From Jiangella asiatica (lineage in GTDB: Bacteria > Actinomycetota > Actinomycetes > Jiangellales > Jiangellaceae): a stretch of DNA of 64,000 nt. Below are positions 8,791-17,364 of this stretch, piece after piece. A model generated the notes under the pieces. It did no database searches and had not been told where the DNA came from. It worked only from the letters and a program-made list of their open reading frames with translations. The DNA lies in the NCBI RefSeq assembly GCF_004349065.1, contig NZ_SMKZ01000012.1, positions 1 through 64,000 of the forward strand, read 5' to 3'. The position numbers and the translations under genes were made by a program. Numbering within the stretch: the first letter of the stretch is position 1; each line of letters begins with the position of its first letter.

Positions 8791-9972
8791 ATGTCCCACA
8801 CCGTGCACGTCGCCTGGGACGAGTCGCTGATCCGCTATGACTTCGGCCACGGGCACCCGCTGAACCCGGTCCGCGTCGACCTCACGATCCGCCTGGCGCG
8901 CGAGCTGGGTGTGCTCGACGGGCCCGGCGTGCACGTCGCGGTCCCCGAGCCGGCCGACGAGGCGAGCCTGCGGACCGTGCACACGCCCGAGTACATCCAG
9001 GCGGTCCGGGCCGCGGGCGCCGACCCGGACACCGTCGACGTCACGCACGGGCTCGGCACCGCGGACGACCCCTGCTTCGCCGGCATGCACGAGGCCAGCG
9101 CGCTGGTGGCCGGCGGCACCATTGCCGCCGCCCGGGCGGTCTGGTCCGGCGCCGCGGTCCACGGCGTGAACATCGCCGGCGGGCTGCACCACGCGATGCC
9201 GGCCAGCGCGTCCGGGTTCTGCGTCTACAACGACCCCGCGATCGGCATCCAGGCGCTGCTGGATGCCGGCGCGGAGCGGGTGGCCTACGTGGACGTCGAC
9301 GTCCACCACGGCGACGGCGTGCAGGCGATCTTCTACGACGACCCTCGGGTGCTGACCATCAGCCTGCACCAGTCGCCGCGCACGCTGTTCCCCGGCACCG
9401 GCTACCCCGAGGAGACCGGCGGTCCCGGCGCCGAGGGCAGCGCCGCCAACGTCGCCCTGCCGCCGGGCACCGGCGACCGCGGCTGGCTGCGCGCCTTCCA
9501 CGCCGTCGTGCCGCCGCTGCTGCGCTCGTGGCAGCCGCAGATCCTGGTCACCCAGCACGGCTGCGACAGCCACCTGGAGGACCCGCTGGCGCATCTCGCG
9601 CTCACCGTCGACGGGCAGCGCGAGTCGTACCGGGTGCTGCATGAGCTCGCGCACGAACTGTGCGGCGGCCGCTGGGTCGCCACCGGAGGTGGCGGGTACG
9701 CGCTGATCGAGGTGGTGCCGCGGGCGTGGACCCACCTGCTGGCGATCGCCGCGGAGAGCCCGGTGGACCCGGCGACCCCAACGCCGCAAGGCTGGCGCGA
9801 CCACATCATGGCCCGCTACTCCCGGCGGGCGCCGGCGCGGATGACCGACGGCGCGGACCCGTCGTTCGCCGACTGGTCCGACGGGTACGACCCCGCCGAC
9901 TGGCTGGACAAGGCCGTCGTCGCAACCCGCACCGCCGTCTTCCCCCTGCATGGCATCGACCCGTCCTTCTGA
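8791..9972 (+). CDS. AcuC-like class I/II deacetylase
   Basis: The 393-residue protein belongs to the arginase/histone-deacetylase fold family. Hallmarks are AGGLHHAMPASASGFCVYND (the tandem His pair and metal-adjacent Cys/Asn), VDVDVHHGDGVQ with the Asp and His zinc ligands, ISLHQSPRTLFPGTG and TQHGCDSHLEDPLAHL carrying another Asp ligand. AcuC proteins deacetylate acetyl-CoA synthetase or other acyl-lysine proteins. The gene begins 7 nt after proC and is probably cotranscribed. The C-terminal extension of about 60 residues (DHIMARYSRR...) is usual for actinobacterial AcuC. Substrate identity is inference. Confidence 0.88.
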   Translation: MSHTVHVAWDESLIRYDFGHGHPLNPVRVDLTIRLARELGVLDGPGVHVAVPEPADEASLRTVHTPEYIQAVRAAGADPDTVDVTHGLGTADDPCFAGMHEASALVAGGTIAAARAVWSGAAVHGVNIAGGLHHAMPASASGFCVYNDPAIGIQALLDAGAERVAYVDVDVHHGDGVQAIFYDDPRVLTISLHQSPRTLFPGTGYPEETGGPGAEGSAANVALPPGTGDRGWLRAFHAVVPPLLRSWQPQILVTQHGCDSHLEDPLAHLALTVDGQRESYRVLHELAHELCGGRWVATGGGGYALIEVVPRAWTHLLAIAAESPVDPATPTPQGWRDHIMARYSRRAPARMTDGADPSFADWSDGYDPADWLDKAVVATRTAVFPLHGIDPSF

Positions 9973-10055
9973 ACCCCGCTGGGGATCGAGAACACCGTCC
10001 GCACCAGATCGACTGTGCTCGCGAGACGGGATGGGCGAGTCGCGACGTGGAACCA

Positions 10056-10146
10056 GCCGTTCGTTGGGTGGGGGCCGGGCAGGGTTCGGTCGGGCATCCG
10101 CGAGGAACGAGCGGCGGGCGGGCCCGGCCCCCACCCAACGAACGGC
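10056..10146. repeat. Perfect 25-bp inverted repeat with 41-nt loop
   Basis: Positions 10056-10080 and 10122-10146 are exact reverse complements (25/25); the arm begins GCCGTTCGTTGGGTGGGGG. Weaker pairing may continue outward. It lies 83 nt past the AcuC-like gene and could serve as its terminator, but the arm length and large loop suit a mobile palindromic element better. The remaining intergenic sequence (9973-10055 and 10147-10336) shows no gene. Confidence 0.85.
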
Positions 10147-10336
10147 GGACCTCCACCATAAGAACGGGCCCCATGCCGGACGAGAGGTCACAAGATCGGA
10201 TCAATCGGGACGGCCGAGGGGTTCACTTCTCGATCCCCCTTTCCCATCCGTCACATCCGCCACTACCATCAAGCCAACAGCGATGCCGACCACGCGCGCC
10301 CGACCGATGGCGACGCCGGCACGTCGTGGAGGGGCG

Positions 10337-10555
10337 ATGACGACGAACGGACCGGAAGCACCACTGGGTGAAGTGCGCTTCCTCACCGTCGCCGAGGTGG
10401 CGACGGCTATGAGAGTGTCGAAGATGACCGTGTATCGCCTGGTCCACGCCGGTACGCTGCCCGCGGTCCAGGTGGGCCGGTCGTTCCGCATCCCGGAGAG
10501 CGCCGTGCACGACTACCTGCGCGAGTCCTACGTCCGCGGTATGCAGGCGGGCTGA
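10337..10555 (+). CDS. Excisionase/MerR-type HTH DNA-binding protein
   Basis: This 72-residue protein is almost entirely one winged-helix unit of the excisionase/BldC-like kind: VRFLTVAEVATAMRVSKMTV, then YRLVHAGTLPAVQVGRSFRI and PESAVHDYLRESYV. ATG 10337 follows GGAGGGG at 10328. In streptomycetes a close homologue lies beside the bS22 gene, the same order as here. The location argues for a housekeeping or developmental regulator, not a phage excisionase. Targets are unknown. Confidence 0.85.
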   Translation: MTTNGPEAPLGEVRFLTVAEVATAMRVSKMTVYRLVHAGTLPAVQVGRSFRIPESAVHDYLRESYVRGMQAG

Positions 10556-10708
10556 ACATCACGATTGGACGACGCCCCGGACCTGCCGGGTACGCTTACG
10601 TTCATGCGCGCGCCGGCGGTGCGCGCGGCAGGTGCCAGTCCGCGGGCCACGTCAACCGGCCGGCGAGTGGACGAACGACCGACCGTATCTGACGAGTGAG
10701 GGTGCCCA

Positions 10709-10810
10709 GTGGGCTCTGTGATCAAGAAGCGCCGCAAGCGGATGGCGAAGAAGAAGCACCGCAAGCTCCTGCGCCGCACGCGCGTGCAGCGTCGCCGCAT
10801 GGGCAAGTAA
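10709..10810 (+). CDS. Small ribosomal protein bS22 (AURKAIP1/COX24 domain)
   Basis: The 33-residue reading frame starts at GTG 10709 behind GAGGG and ends at TAA 10810. The product (V/M)[18 protein letters not shown], continuing [14 protein letters not shown], is nearly all Lys and Arg. It closely matches, from memory, the actinobacterial 30S protein bS22 first seen in mycobacterial ribosome structures and related to mitochondrial mS38. It binds 16S rRNA near the decoding centre. Such tiny genes are often missed. Confidence 0.9.
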   Translation: MGSVIKKRRKRMAKKKHRKLLRRTRVQRRRMGK

Positions 10811-10869
10811 GAGCAACACGCGGGTTTCTCGCCCGCATCGGGGGAACGCGCGGCGGAGAGCGGGGCACG

Positions 10870-11904
10870 GTGTCCAGGGTTGTCATGGTCGTCGGTGTCG
10901 CCCGGTATCTGGGCGGCCGGCTGGCTCAGCAGCTCTCCGCCGATCCCGCGGTCCAGCGCGTCATCGGCGTCGACGTCGTCGAGCCGACCGAGAACATCGG
11001 TGCCGCCGAGTTCGTGCGCGCCGACATCCGCACGTCCGACATCGGCCGCGCCATCCAGCGGACGGCGCCGGACACCGTCGTGCACATGAACATCCTGGCC
11101 ACCCGCTCCGATGCCGGCGGCCGGGCGCCGCAGAAAGAGATCAACGTCATCGGCACCATGCAGCTGCTGGCGGCGTGCCAGCGGTCGGAGTCGGTGCGCA
11201 AGGTCGTGGTGAAGTCGTCGACGACGGTGTACGGCGCCGGGCCGCACGCGCCGGCGCTGTTCTCCGAGGACATGGTGCCCGGCATGGTGGCGCGCGGCGG
11301 CTACGAGAAGGACGCCGGGGAGGTCGAGGCCTACGTCCGCGGGTACTCCCGCCGTCGCCCCGATGTCGGTGTCACGATTCTGCGCTTCGCCAACGTGCTC
11401 GGCCCGACCATCCGGACCGCGCTGTCGGAGTACTTCGTGCTGCCGGTCGTGCCGGTCGTGCTGGGCCGCGACCCGCGCTTCCAGCTCGTGCACGAGCAGG
11501 ACTGCCTGGACGCGCTGCGGCTGGCCACGGTCGAGGACCGGCCGGGCATCTTCAACGTCGCCGGTGACGGCTTCCTAGTGCTCAGCCAGGCGCTGCGGCG
11601 CGCCGGCCGGCCCGCGCTGCCGCTGCCGACGCTGGGCACGCCCCTCATCGGTGGTGTGCTGCGCCGCACCCGGGTCGCCGACATGGACGCAGCCATGGTG
11701 AGGTTCCTCACCCACGGCCGCGGCGTCGACACCACCCGGATGCGCACGGCGCTGGGCTTCGATCCCGCCTACAGCACCCGCGCGACCTTCGACGCGTTCG
11801 CCGCCGCCCGCAGCCGGGGCGGGCTGCTCGAGCGCGACCGCGTCCGCGCCGTCGAGCAGACGCTGCGCGGTGTCCTCACCGGGGAGACTGGCCATGGCCG
11901 ATGA
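10870..11904 (+). CDS. NAD-dependent epimerase/dehydratase (extended SDR)
   Basis: The 344-residue protein has a Rossmann fold but an unusual glycine motif, VVGVARYLGGRLAQQL, instead of GxxGxxG. It also has VRADIRTSDI, an interior VVHMNILATRS, SSTTVYGAG (catalytic Ser region) and RFANVLGPTIRT. GTG 10870 with GGAGAG 9 nt upstream is preferred; longer frames run into the bS22 gene. The stop lies 11 nt inside the following acyltransferase gene, so the two are coupled. Relatives are annotated only as NAD-dependent epimerases; the substrate is unknown. Confidence 0.83.
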   Translation: MSRVVMVVGVARYLGGRLAQQLSADPAVQRVIGVDVVEPTENIGAAEFVRADIRTSDIGRAIQRTAPDTVVHMNILATRSDAGGRAPQKEINVIGTMQLLAACQRSESVRKVVVKSSTTVYGAGPHAPALFSEDMVPGMVARGGYEKDAGEVEAYVRGYSRRRPDVGVTILRFANVLGPTIRTALSEYFVLPVVPVVLGRDPRFQLVHEQDCLDALRLATVEDRPGIFNVAGDGFLVLSQALRRAGRPALPLPTLGTPLIGGVLRRTRVADMDAAMVRFLTHGRGVDTTRMRTALGFDPAYSTRATFDAFAAARSRGGLLERDRVRAVEQTLRGVLTGETGHGR

Positions 11905-12811
11905 TCCCCAGACCACCGGGGCGCTGGACCGCGTCGCCGTCACGCTCGGCCGGGCGCTGCGCGATCGCCTCGGCGTCGACGGCGCCCAGCTCGACCGGCT
12001 GGTCGAGTTCCTCGGCCGTCGGCTGACCGGCGACTTCGAGGTCGACGCGTTCGGGTTCGACCCCGAGCTCACCGAGACGGTCCTGCTACCGGTGCTGCGC
12101 CCGCTGTACCGGCGCTGGTTCCGGGTCGAGGTCCGCGGCATCGAGAACATCCCCGACACCGGCCCCGCTCTGGTGGCCGCCAACCACTCCGGCACCATCC
12201 CGGTCGACTCCTTGATGACGCAGCTGGCGGTGCACGACGAGCACCCGCGCCACCGTCACCTGCGCACGCTCGGTGCCACCCTGGTCTTCCAGCTGCCGGT
12301 CGTCTCCGACCTCGCCCGCAAGGGCGGCTCCACGCTGGCCTGCAACGAGGACGTCGAGGCGCTGCTGGACACCGGCGAGCTGGTCGGGGTCTGGCCGGAG
12401 GGGTTCAAGGGCGTCGGCAAGCCGTTCTCGGAGCGGTACAAGCTGCAGCGCTTCGGCCGTGGCGGGTTCGTCTCCGCGGCCCTGCGCAGCGGGACACCGA
12501 TCGTCCCGTGCTCGATCGTGGGTGCCGAGGAGATCTACCCGCTGATCGGCAACGCCGACTACCTGGCCCGGCTGCTCGGCCTGCCCTATTTCCCGATCAC
12601 GCCGACGTTCCCCTGGCTCGGCCCGCTCGGCCTGGTGCCGCTGCCGTCGAAGTGGTTGATCGAGTTCGGCGAGCCGATCCGCACCGACCAGTACCCGCCC
12701 GGCACCGCCGACGATCCCATGGTGGTCTTCGAGCTGACCGACCAGGTCCGCGACACCATCCAGCGCACGCTCGTCGAGCTGCGCGAGCTGCGCGGTCCCG
12801 CCTTCGGGTGA
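11894..12811 (+). CDS. PlsC-like lysophospholipid acyltransferase
   Basis: The 305-residue membrane-associated enzyme has the acyltransferase block NHSGTIPVDSLM (catalytic His and Asp), then ARKGGSTLACNEDVEALL, VWPEGFKGVGKPFSERYKLQ with the EG motif, and GTPIVPCSIVGAEEIYP. The spacing is that of the actinobacterial subgroup next to NAD-dependent epimerases. It probably transfers acyl chains to a lysophospholipid or related glycerol acceptor. The ATG overlaps the epimerase gene by 11 nt. The HAD gene converges on it from the right, 13 nt away. Confidence 0.86.
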   Translation: MADDPQTTGALDRVAVTLGRALRDRLGVDGAQLDRLVEFLGRRLTGDFEVDAFGFDPELTETVLLPVLRPLYRRWFRVEVRGIENIPDTGPALVAANHSGTIPVDSLMTQLAVHDEHPRHRHLRTLGATLVFQLPVVSDLARKGGSTLACNEDVEALLDTGELVGVWPEGFKGVGKPFSERYKLQRFGRGGFVSAALRSGTPIVPCSIVGAEEIYPLIGNADYLARLLGLPYFPITPTFPWLGPLGLVPLPSKWLIEFGEPIRTDQYPPGTADDPMVVFELTDQVRDTIQRTLVELRELRGPAFG

Positions 12812-12824
12812 CCCCGCGGCTGGC

Positions 12825-13694
12825 TCAGCGGCGCTTGCGAGCCGCCGCGATGCCGACGGCAGCGCCGGCGACGGCTCCGGTGCCGGCCGCAATGCCAAGC
12901 GTCGTGTTGCGCCGCCGACCGCGGTAGTCGCGGATGCGCCAGCCGTGCTTGCGCGCGTGCCGGCGCAGCTTGCGATCCGGGTTGACCGCGCACGGGAACC
13001 CGACCAGCGACAGCATCGGGATGTCGTTGGCCGAGTCGCTGTATGCCGAGCAGCGCGCCAGGTCCAGGCCCTCCCGGGTCGCCAGCGAGCGCACCGCGGC
13101 GGCCTTGTCCTCCCCGTGCAGGAGGTCGCCGACCAACCGGCCGGTGTAGTGGCCGTCGACGTGCTCGGCGACGGTGCCCAGCGCGCCGGTCAGCCCGAGC
13201 CGCCGCGCGATGATGGTCGCCACCTCGACCGGCGCCGCGGTGACCAGCCAGACCCGCTGGCCCTGGTCGATGTGCAGCTGGGCGATCGCCTGGGTGCCGG
13301 GCCAGATCTTGTCGGCCATTCGCTCCTCGAAAATCTCCTCGCCCACCTCGGACAGCTCGTCCACCGACCGGCCGGCGATGAACGTCAGCGCCGCCGCCCG
13401 TGCCTCGTGGATGTGGTCGGGGTCCTCGCTGCCCAGCATGAACTGCAGCTGCTGGCTGCCGAAACGCAGGATGTCGCTGGTGCGCAGCAGGTCGCGGGCG
13501 TGCATGCCGCGGGCGAGGTAGAACAGCGACGCGCCGCGCAGCAGGGTGTTGTCGAGGTCGAAGAAGGCCGCTGCGCGGGTGTCGGACGGTAGCTCGATGC
13601 CGGCGATGGCCTCGGCCGTGCTGGCGGCGGCGTCGGCGGCGGCGCCCGTCTCCGCGGCACCGGTCCGGTTCCTGCGGCTGCGCAACCACGCCAT
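12825..13694 (-). CDS. HAD-IB family hydrolase
   Basis: This SerB-like phosphatase of about 289 residues has HAD motif I FFDLDNTLLRGASLFYL, motif II VWLVTAAP, a Lys region GEDKAAAVRSLA and motif III YSDSANDIPML. The C-terminus is strongly basic (RRHARKHGWRIRDYRGRRR) and then hydrophobic (IAAGTGAVAGAAVGIAAA), suggesting membrane attachment. The start is placed at ATG 13694 (MAWLRSRRN); no clear RBS is visible. HAD-IB proteins near PlsC genes often act on phosphorylated lipid intermediates, so a lipid phosphatase role is plausible. Confidence 0.83.
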   Translation of the reverse strand: MAWLRSRRNRTGAAETGAAADAAASTAEAIAGIELPSDTRAAAFFDLDNTLLRGASLFYLARGMHARDLLRTSDILRFGSQQLQFMLGSEDPDHIHEARAAALTFIAGRSVDELSEVGEEIFEERMADKIWPGTQAIAQLHIDQGQRVWLVTAAPVEVATIIARRLGLTGALGTVAEHVDGHYTGRLVGDLLHGEDKAAAVRSLATREGLDLARCSAYSDSANDIPMLSLVGFPCAVNPDRKLRRHARKHGWRIRDYRGRRRNTTLGIAAGTGAVAGAAVGIAAARKRR

Positions 13695-13828
13695 GGTCGC
13701 CAAGACTAACGGCGCCGCGCCCTGTCCCGGTCGCACTGCCGGTGGGGGCGTACGGTGACTTTGCACTGGCCGCGCATACGCGCCGGTGCGTACCTGCGGT
13801 CAGTGCAAGAGGCGTCGGAAGGATCGCC

Positions 13829-14086
13829 ATGAGCGAAGCGGTTCGCGTGCGGCTGCTTGGCCGGCCCGGCTGCCACCTGTGCGATGACGCGCGATCCGTC
13901 ATCGAGGAGGTCTGCGCGGAGCTCGGCGTCGGCTGGGAGGAACGCAGCATCGCCGGCGATCCGGAGCTGGAGCGGCGCTACGGCGAGCAGATCCCCGTGA
14001 CCTTCGTCGACGGCGCCCAGCACGACTTCTGGCGGGTGGACGCCGACCGCCTGCGCCGTGCGCTCACCGCCCCCAGCGCTCCGTGA
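13829..14086 (+). CDS. Glutaredoxin-like protein (DUF836)
   Basis: The 85-residue thioredoxin-fold protein has the redox pair CHLC in LLGRPGCHLCDDARSVIEE and the cis-Pro region GEQIPVTFVDG. The size and motif are those of the DUF836 glutaredoxin-like family in actinobacteria. ATG 13829 follows GGAAGGAT. It lies just upstream of the rex-heme cluster, separated by a palindrome and the Rex promoter, and is a typical neighbour of rex in actinomycetes. The partner is unknown. Confidence 0.87.
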   Translation: MSEAVRVRLLGRPGCHLCDDARSVIEEVCAELGVGWEERSIAGDPELERRYGEQIPVTFVDGAQHDFWRVDADRLRRALTAPSAP

Positions 14087-14136
14087 TCATCAACTGTTTC
14101 GTGCGCCATGACCCACGGGATGGTTGATGATCATGG
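14081..14136. repeat. Intergenic inverted repeat after the glutaredoxin-like gene
   Basis: TGATCATCAAC (14084-14094) and GTTGATGATCA (14123-14133) are perfect complements. One wobble and two more pairs extend the stem to 14 bp. The left arm overlaps the glutaredoxin stop codon. It could terminate that transcript before the Rex-controlled promoter. Its size and GATCA-containing arms recall the longer palindromes at 18997 and 51142, though the sequence is not the same. Confidence 0.75.
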
Positions 14137-14184
14137 AGGAGAGTGGCGATGCCTATATAGAGCATGTGGGCCGGAACAGCAACT

Positions 14185-14214
14185 TTGTGCATCCGTTCAC
14201 AAGTGGCCTAGTGT
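14185..14214 (+). promoter_or_regulatory. Rex operator and rex-hemACD promoter
   Basis: TTGTGCATCCGTTCACAA (14185-14202) fits the Rex consensus TTGTGnnnnnnnnCACAA, with one weak base in the left half. TAGTGT (14209-14214) is a likely -10, with initiation near 14221, so the site occupies the -35 region. Rex autoregulates rex-hemACD in Streptomyces coelicolor in the same way. The leader downstream can form a hairpin at 14240-14256. Confidence 0.82.
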
Positions 14215-14298
14215 AGGGCGCATCGTACGTTCTGCCGGTGCGGGTTCGACACCCGCCCCCCGAATGTCGCCATCCGCGCCGGCCTACCGGGGAGTGTC

Positions 14299-15033
14299 GT
14301 GACCCGAAACAGCCGCCCGTCGCCCGCACCGACACCAGCCGCGGCACCGCCGCGCGGTGTGCCGGAGGCAACGGTCGCGCGGCTCCCGCTCTATCTGAGG
14401 GCGCTCACCAACCTGGCCGAGCGCGGCGTCGCCACCGTCTCGTCGGAGGAACTGGCCGTCTCCGCGGGCGTCAACTCGGCGAAGCTGCGCAAAGACCTGT
14501 CGTACCTCGGCTCCTACGGCACCCGGGGCGTCGGCTACGAGGTCGACTTCCTGCGCCACCAGATCTCCCGCGAGATCGGGCTGACCCAGGACTGGGCCGT
14601 GGTCATCGTCGGTATCGGTAACCTCGGGCACGCCCTGGCCAACTACGGCGGTTTCGCCTCCCGCGGCTTCCGCATCGCAGCACTCGTCGACGCCGACCCG
14701 AACCGGGTCGGCGAGCTGGTGGCCGGCCTCAAGGTCCGCCACGCCGACGAGCTGGAGCAGGTGGTCGAGGAGCTCGGCATCGCGATCGGTGTGGTGGCAA
14801 CCCCGGCCCGCGCCGCCCAGCCGGTCTGCGACCGCTTGGTCGCCGCCGGCGTCACCAGCATCCTCAACTTCGCACCGGCCATCGTGCAGGTGCCCGAGGG
14901 TGTCGACCTCCGCAAGGTCGACCTCTCCACGGAACTGCAGATCCTCGCCTACCACGAGCAGCGCAAGAACGGCGCCGCGCTGGCCCTCACCGCCGAGCAG
15001 GCCGCCGAGCTCGCCGAGGCGGTGAACGGATGA
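14299..15033 (+). CDS. rex: Redox-sensing repressor Rex
   Basis: The 244-residue protein has an N-terminal winged helix (VARLPLYLRAL...VSSEELAVSAGVNSAKLRKDL) with the signature LSYLGSYGTRGVGYEV, followed by a Rossmann NAD(H)-binding domain (VVIVGIGNLGHALANYGGF). Rex releases DNA when NADH rises, so it de-represses respiratory and heme genes under low oxygen. GTG 14299 follows GGGGAG. It overlaps hemA by 4 nt and has its own operator upstream. Confidence 0.96.
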   Translation: MTRNSRPSPAPTPAAAPPRGVPEATVARLPLYLRALTNLAERGVATVSSEELAVSAGVNSAKLRKDLSYLGSYGTRGVGYEVDFLRHQISREIGLTQDWAVVIVGIGNLGHALANYGGFASRGFRIAALVDADPNRVGELVAGLKVRHADELEQVVEELGIAIGVVATPARAAQPVCDRLVAAGVTSILNFAPAIVQVPEGVDLRKVDLSTELQILAYHEQRKNGAALALTAEQAAELAEAVNG

Positions 15034-16412
15034 GCGTCCTGGCCATCGGCGTGTCCCACCGCAGCGCGCCGGTCGAGGTGCTGGAGAGCGTCGCGCTGGA
15101 CCGCCCGGGCGTGACGAAGCTCCTCGACGACATCCCGTCCTCGGACGAGATCGCCGAGGCCGTCGTCATCGCCACCTGCAACCGGCTCGAGCTCTACGCC
15201 GACACCGCCACGTTCCACGGCGGCATCGAGGAAGCCAGCTCGCTGCTCTCGCTGCACACCGGTGCCCCGATCGAGCTGTTGACGCCCTACCTCTACGTGC
15301 ACTACGGCGACCGCGCGGTCTCGCACCTGTTCCACGTGGTCAGTGGCCTGGACTCCATGGTCGTCGGCGAGGCGCAGATCCTCGGCCAGATCCGTGACGC
15401 ATTCCGGCTGGCGCAGACCTCCGGTGCCACCGGGCGGGTGTTGTCGGAGCTCTTCCAGAGCGCGCTGCGGGTCGGTAAGCGGGCACACGCCGAGACCGGA
15501 ATCGATGCCGCCGGCCGCTCCCTGGTCACGCTCGGCCTGGCCCGGGTGCTGCCTGAGGTGGCGGCCGAGGGCTGGTCGGCCGGCCAGGTCGGCGGTTCGT
15601 CGTGGCGCGAGCTGGTGCGTGGTTCCAGCGCGCTGGTCATCGGCGCCGGTTCCATGGCGTCGCTGGCCGCGACCACGCTGCACAGCGAGGGCGCTGAGGT
15701 CGTCGTCGCCAACCGCACGCTGAGCAAGGGCGCCCGGCTGGCCGACGCCGTCGAGGGCCGGTCGGTGCCCATGAGCGAGGTCGCGGCGGCGCTCGACGAC
15801 GTCGACCTCGTGCTGTCGTGCACCGGTGCTGCCGGCGTGGTGCTGCCGTACGACACCGTCGCGGCCGCGGTGAGCCGCCGCCGCGGCCGGCCGCTGGCCA
15901 TCGTCGACCTCGCGCTGCCGCGCGACGTGGACGCCGGCGTGGCCGACCTGCCCGGCGTGGTCTTCGCCGACCTCTCCCGGCTCAGCACCGCCTCCGACGA
16001 CGACGTCTCCGACGCCCGCTCGATGGCCGGCGACGTCGCCGCTGTGCGGGCGATCGTCACCGACGAGGTGGCCGCGTTCGCCACCGCCCGCCGGGCCGCC
16101 CAGGTCGCGCCCACCGTCGTCGCGCTGCGGTCCATGGCCGACGACGTCGTCGACGCCGAGCTGACCCGGATGGCCGGCCGGCTCCCCGACCTCGACGAGC
16201 GCACCCGCGCGGAGGTCGCCCGGACTGTCCGGCGCGTGGTCGACAAGCTCCTGCACGCCCCGACCGTGCGGGTCAAGGAGCTTGCCGCGCAGCCCGACGG
16301 CGCCTCGTACGAGGTGGCGCTGCGCGAGCTGTTCGCGCTGGACCGCCGCTCTATCGACGCCGTGGCCAAGCCGGACCCCGTCGCCGACGCCGAGCGGACG
16401 GAGTCGTCATGA
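15030..16412 (+). CDS. hemA: Glutamyl-tRNA reductase
   Basis: The 460-residue enzyme performs the first committed step of C5-pathway heme synthesis, reducing Glu-tRNA to glutamate-1-semialdehyde. Visible motifs: IGVSHRSAPVEVLE, VVIATCNRLELYAD with the catalytic Cys, GLDSMVVGEAQILGQIRDAF, VIGAGSMASLAATTL for NADPH, and a C-terminal dimerisation region. It overlaps rex upstream and hemC downstream by 4 nt each, so the operon is tightly coupled and Rex-controlled. hemL, whose product takes the next step, lies about 8 kb away. Confidence 0.97.
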   Translation: MSVLAIGVSHRSAPVEVLESVALDRPGVTKLLDDIPSSDEIAEAVVIATCNRLELYADTATFHGGIEEASSLLSLHTGAPIELLTPYLYVHYGDRAVSHLFHVVSGLDSMVVGEAQILGQIRDAFRLAQTSGATGRVLSELFQSALRVGKRAHAETGIDAAGRSLVTLGLARVLPEVAAEGWSAGQVGGSSWRELVRGSSALVIGAGSMASLAATTLHSEGAEVVVANRTLSKGARLADAVEGRSVPMSEVAAALDDVDLVLSCTGAAGVVLPYDTVAAAVSRRRGRPLAIVDLALPRDVDAGVADLPGVVFADLSRLSTASDDDVSDARSMAGDVAAVRAIVTDEVAAFATARRAAQVAPTVVALRSMADDVVDAELTRMAGRLPDLDERTRAEVARTVRRVVDKLLHAPTVRVKELAAQPDGASYEVALRELFALDRRSIDAVAKPDPVADAERTESS

Positions 16413-17350
16413 CCGGCCGCACCACGACCCTGCGGCTGGGCACCCGCGCCAGCGCGCTCGCGCTGGTCCAGGCCCGGTCGATCGCCGACGCGCTGCGCGA
16501 GCGCGGCCATGACGTCGAGCTGGTCGAGATCACGACCAAGGGCGACGTGTCGCGGGCGCCGCTGGACCGCATCGGCGGCACCGGCGTGTTCGTCACCGCG
16601 CTGCGCGACGCCCTGCTCGACCGCCGTGTCGACCTCGCCGTGCACTCGCTCAAGGATCTGCCCACCGCCCCGGCCGACGGGCTCGTCGTCGCCGCCGTGC
16701 CCGAGCGCGAGGACCCGCGCGACGCACTGTGCGCCCGCGACGGGCTCAAGCTCTCCGACCTGCCCGACGGCGCCCAGGTGGGCACCGGGTCACCGCGCCG
16801 GGAGGCACAGCTGCGGGCGCTGGGACTGGGCCTGACCGTCGTCGGCCTGCGCGGCAACGTCGACACGCGGCTGGGAAAGGTGGCCGACGGCACGCTCGAC
16901 GCGGTCGTGCTGGCCCGCGCCGGGCTGTCCCGGTTGGGCCGGCTCGATGCGGTCTCCGAGGTGCTCGACCCCATGCAGATGCTGCCGGCACCGGGCCAGG
17001 GCGCACTGGCTGTCGAGTGCCGCGCCGACGACGACGAGCTGGTCGGCGCGCTGGCCACGCTCGACGATGCCGCCTCCCGGGCGGCGGTCACCGCGGAACG
17101 ATCCCTCCTCGCCGTGCTCGAGGCCGGTTGTACCGCTCCGGTAGGAGCGTACGCCGAGGCGGCAGAGGGTGAAGATGGCCTCGAGCTCTACATCCGGGCC
17201 GTCGTGGCATCTCGCGACGGAACGATGAGTATCCGCAAGTCAGCCACCGGATCCGTCGAGGGGGCCGAACGGCTCGGGCGCGAGCTCGCGCACGAGCTGC
17301 TCGACGACGGCGCCGAGGCAGTCATCGACGCCCGTGATCCGGCGTCGTAG
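16409..17350 (+). CDS. hemC: Porphobilinogen deaminase (hydroxymethylbilane synthase)
   Basis: The 313-residue enzyme joins four porphobilinogens. It begins TLRLGTRASALALVQA and contains ITTKGDVSRAPLDRIGGTGVF, VHSLKDLP, TGSPRREAQL, GNVDTRLGK and the dipyrromethane cofactor Cys in LEAGCTAPVGAYAE. ATG 16409 lies in an ATGA overlap with hemA; much longer upstream frames are shadows of hemA. The next gene, hemD, follows after 14 nt with its own GGAGGAG. Confidence 0.97.
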   Translation: MTGRTTTLRLGTRASALALVQARSIADALRERGHDVELVEITTKGDVSRAPLDRIGGTGVFVTALRDALLDRRVDLAVHSLKDLPTAPADGLVVAAVPEREDPRDALCARDGLKLSDLPDGAQVGTGSPRREAQLRALGLGLTVVGLRGNVDTRLGKVADGTLDAVVLARAGLSRLGRLDAVSEVLDPMQMLPAPGQGALAVECRADDDELVGALATLDDAASRAAVTAERSLLAVLEAGCTAPVGAYAEAAEGEDGLELYIRAVVASRDGTMSIRKSATGSVEGAERLGRELAHELLDDGAEAVIDARDPAS

Positions 17351-17364
17351 GAGGAGATAGTCAC

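Noticed and set aside
14240-14256. Sequence GCGGG-TTCGACA-CCCGC resembling a tRNA T-arm, followed by an acceptor-like run
   Set aside because: No matching 5' acceptor strand, anticodon stem or D-arm can be built upstream, and no CCA follows. It is treated as a hairpin in the rex leader.
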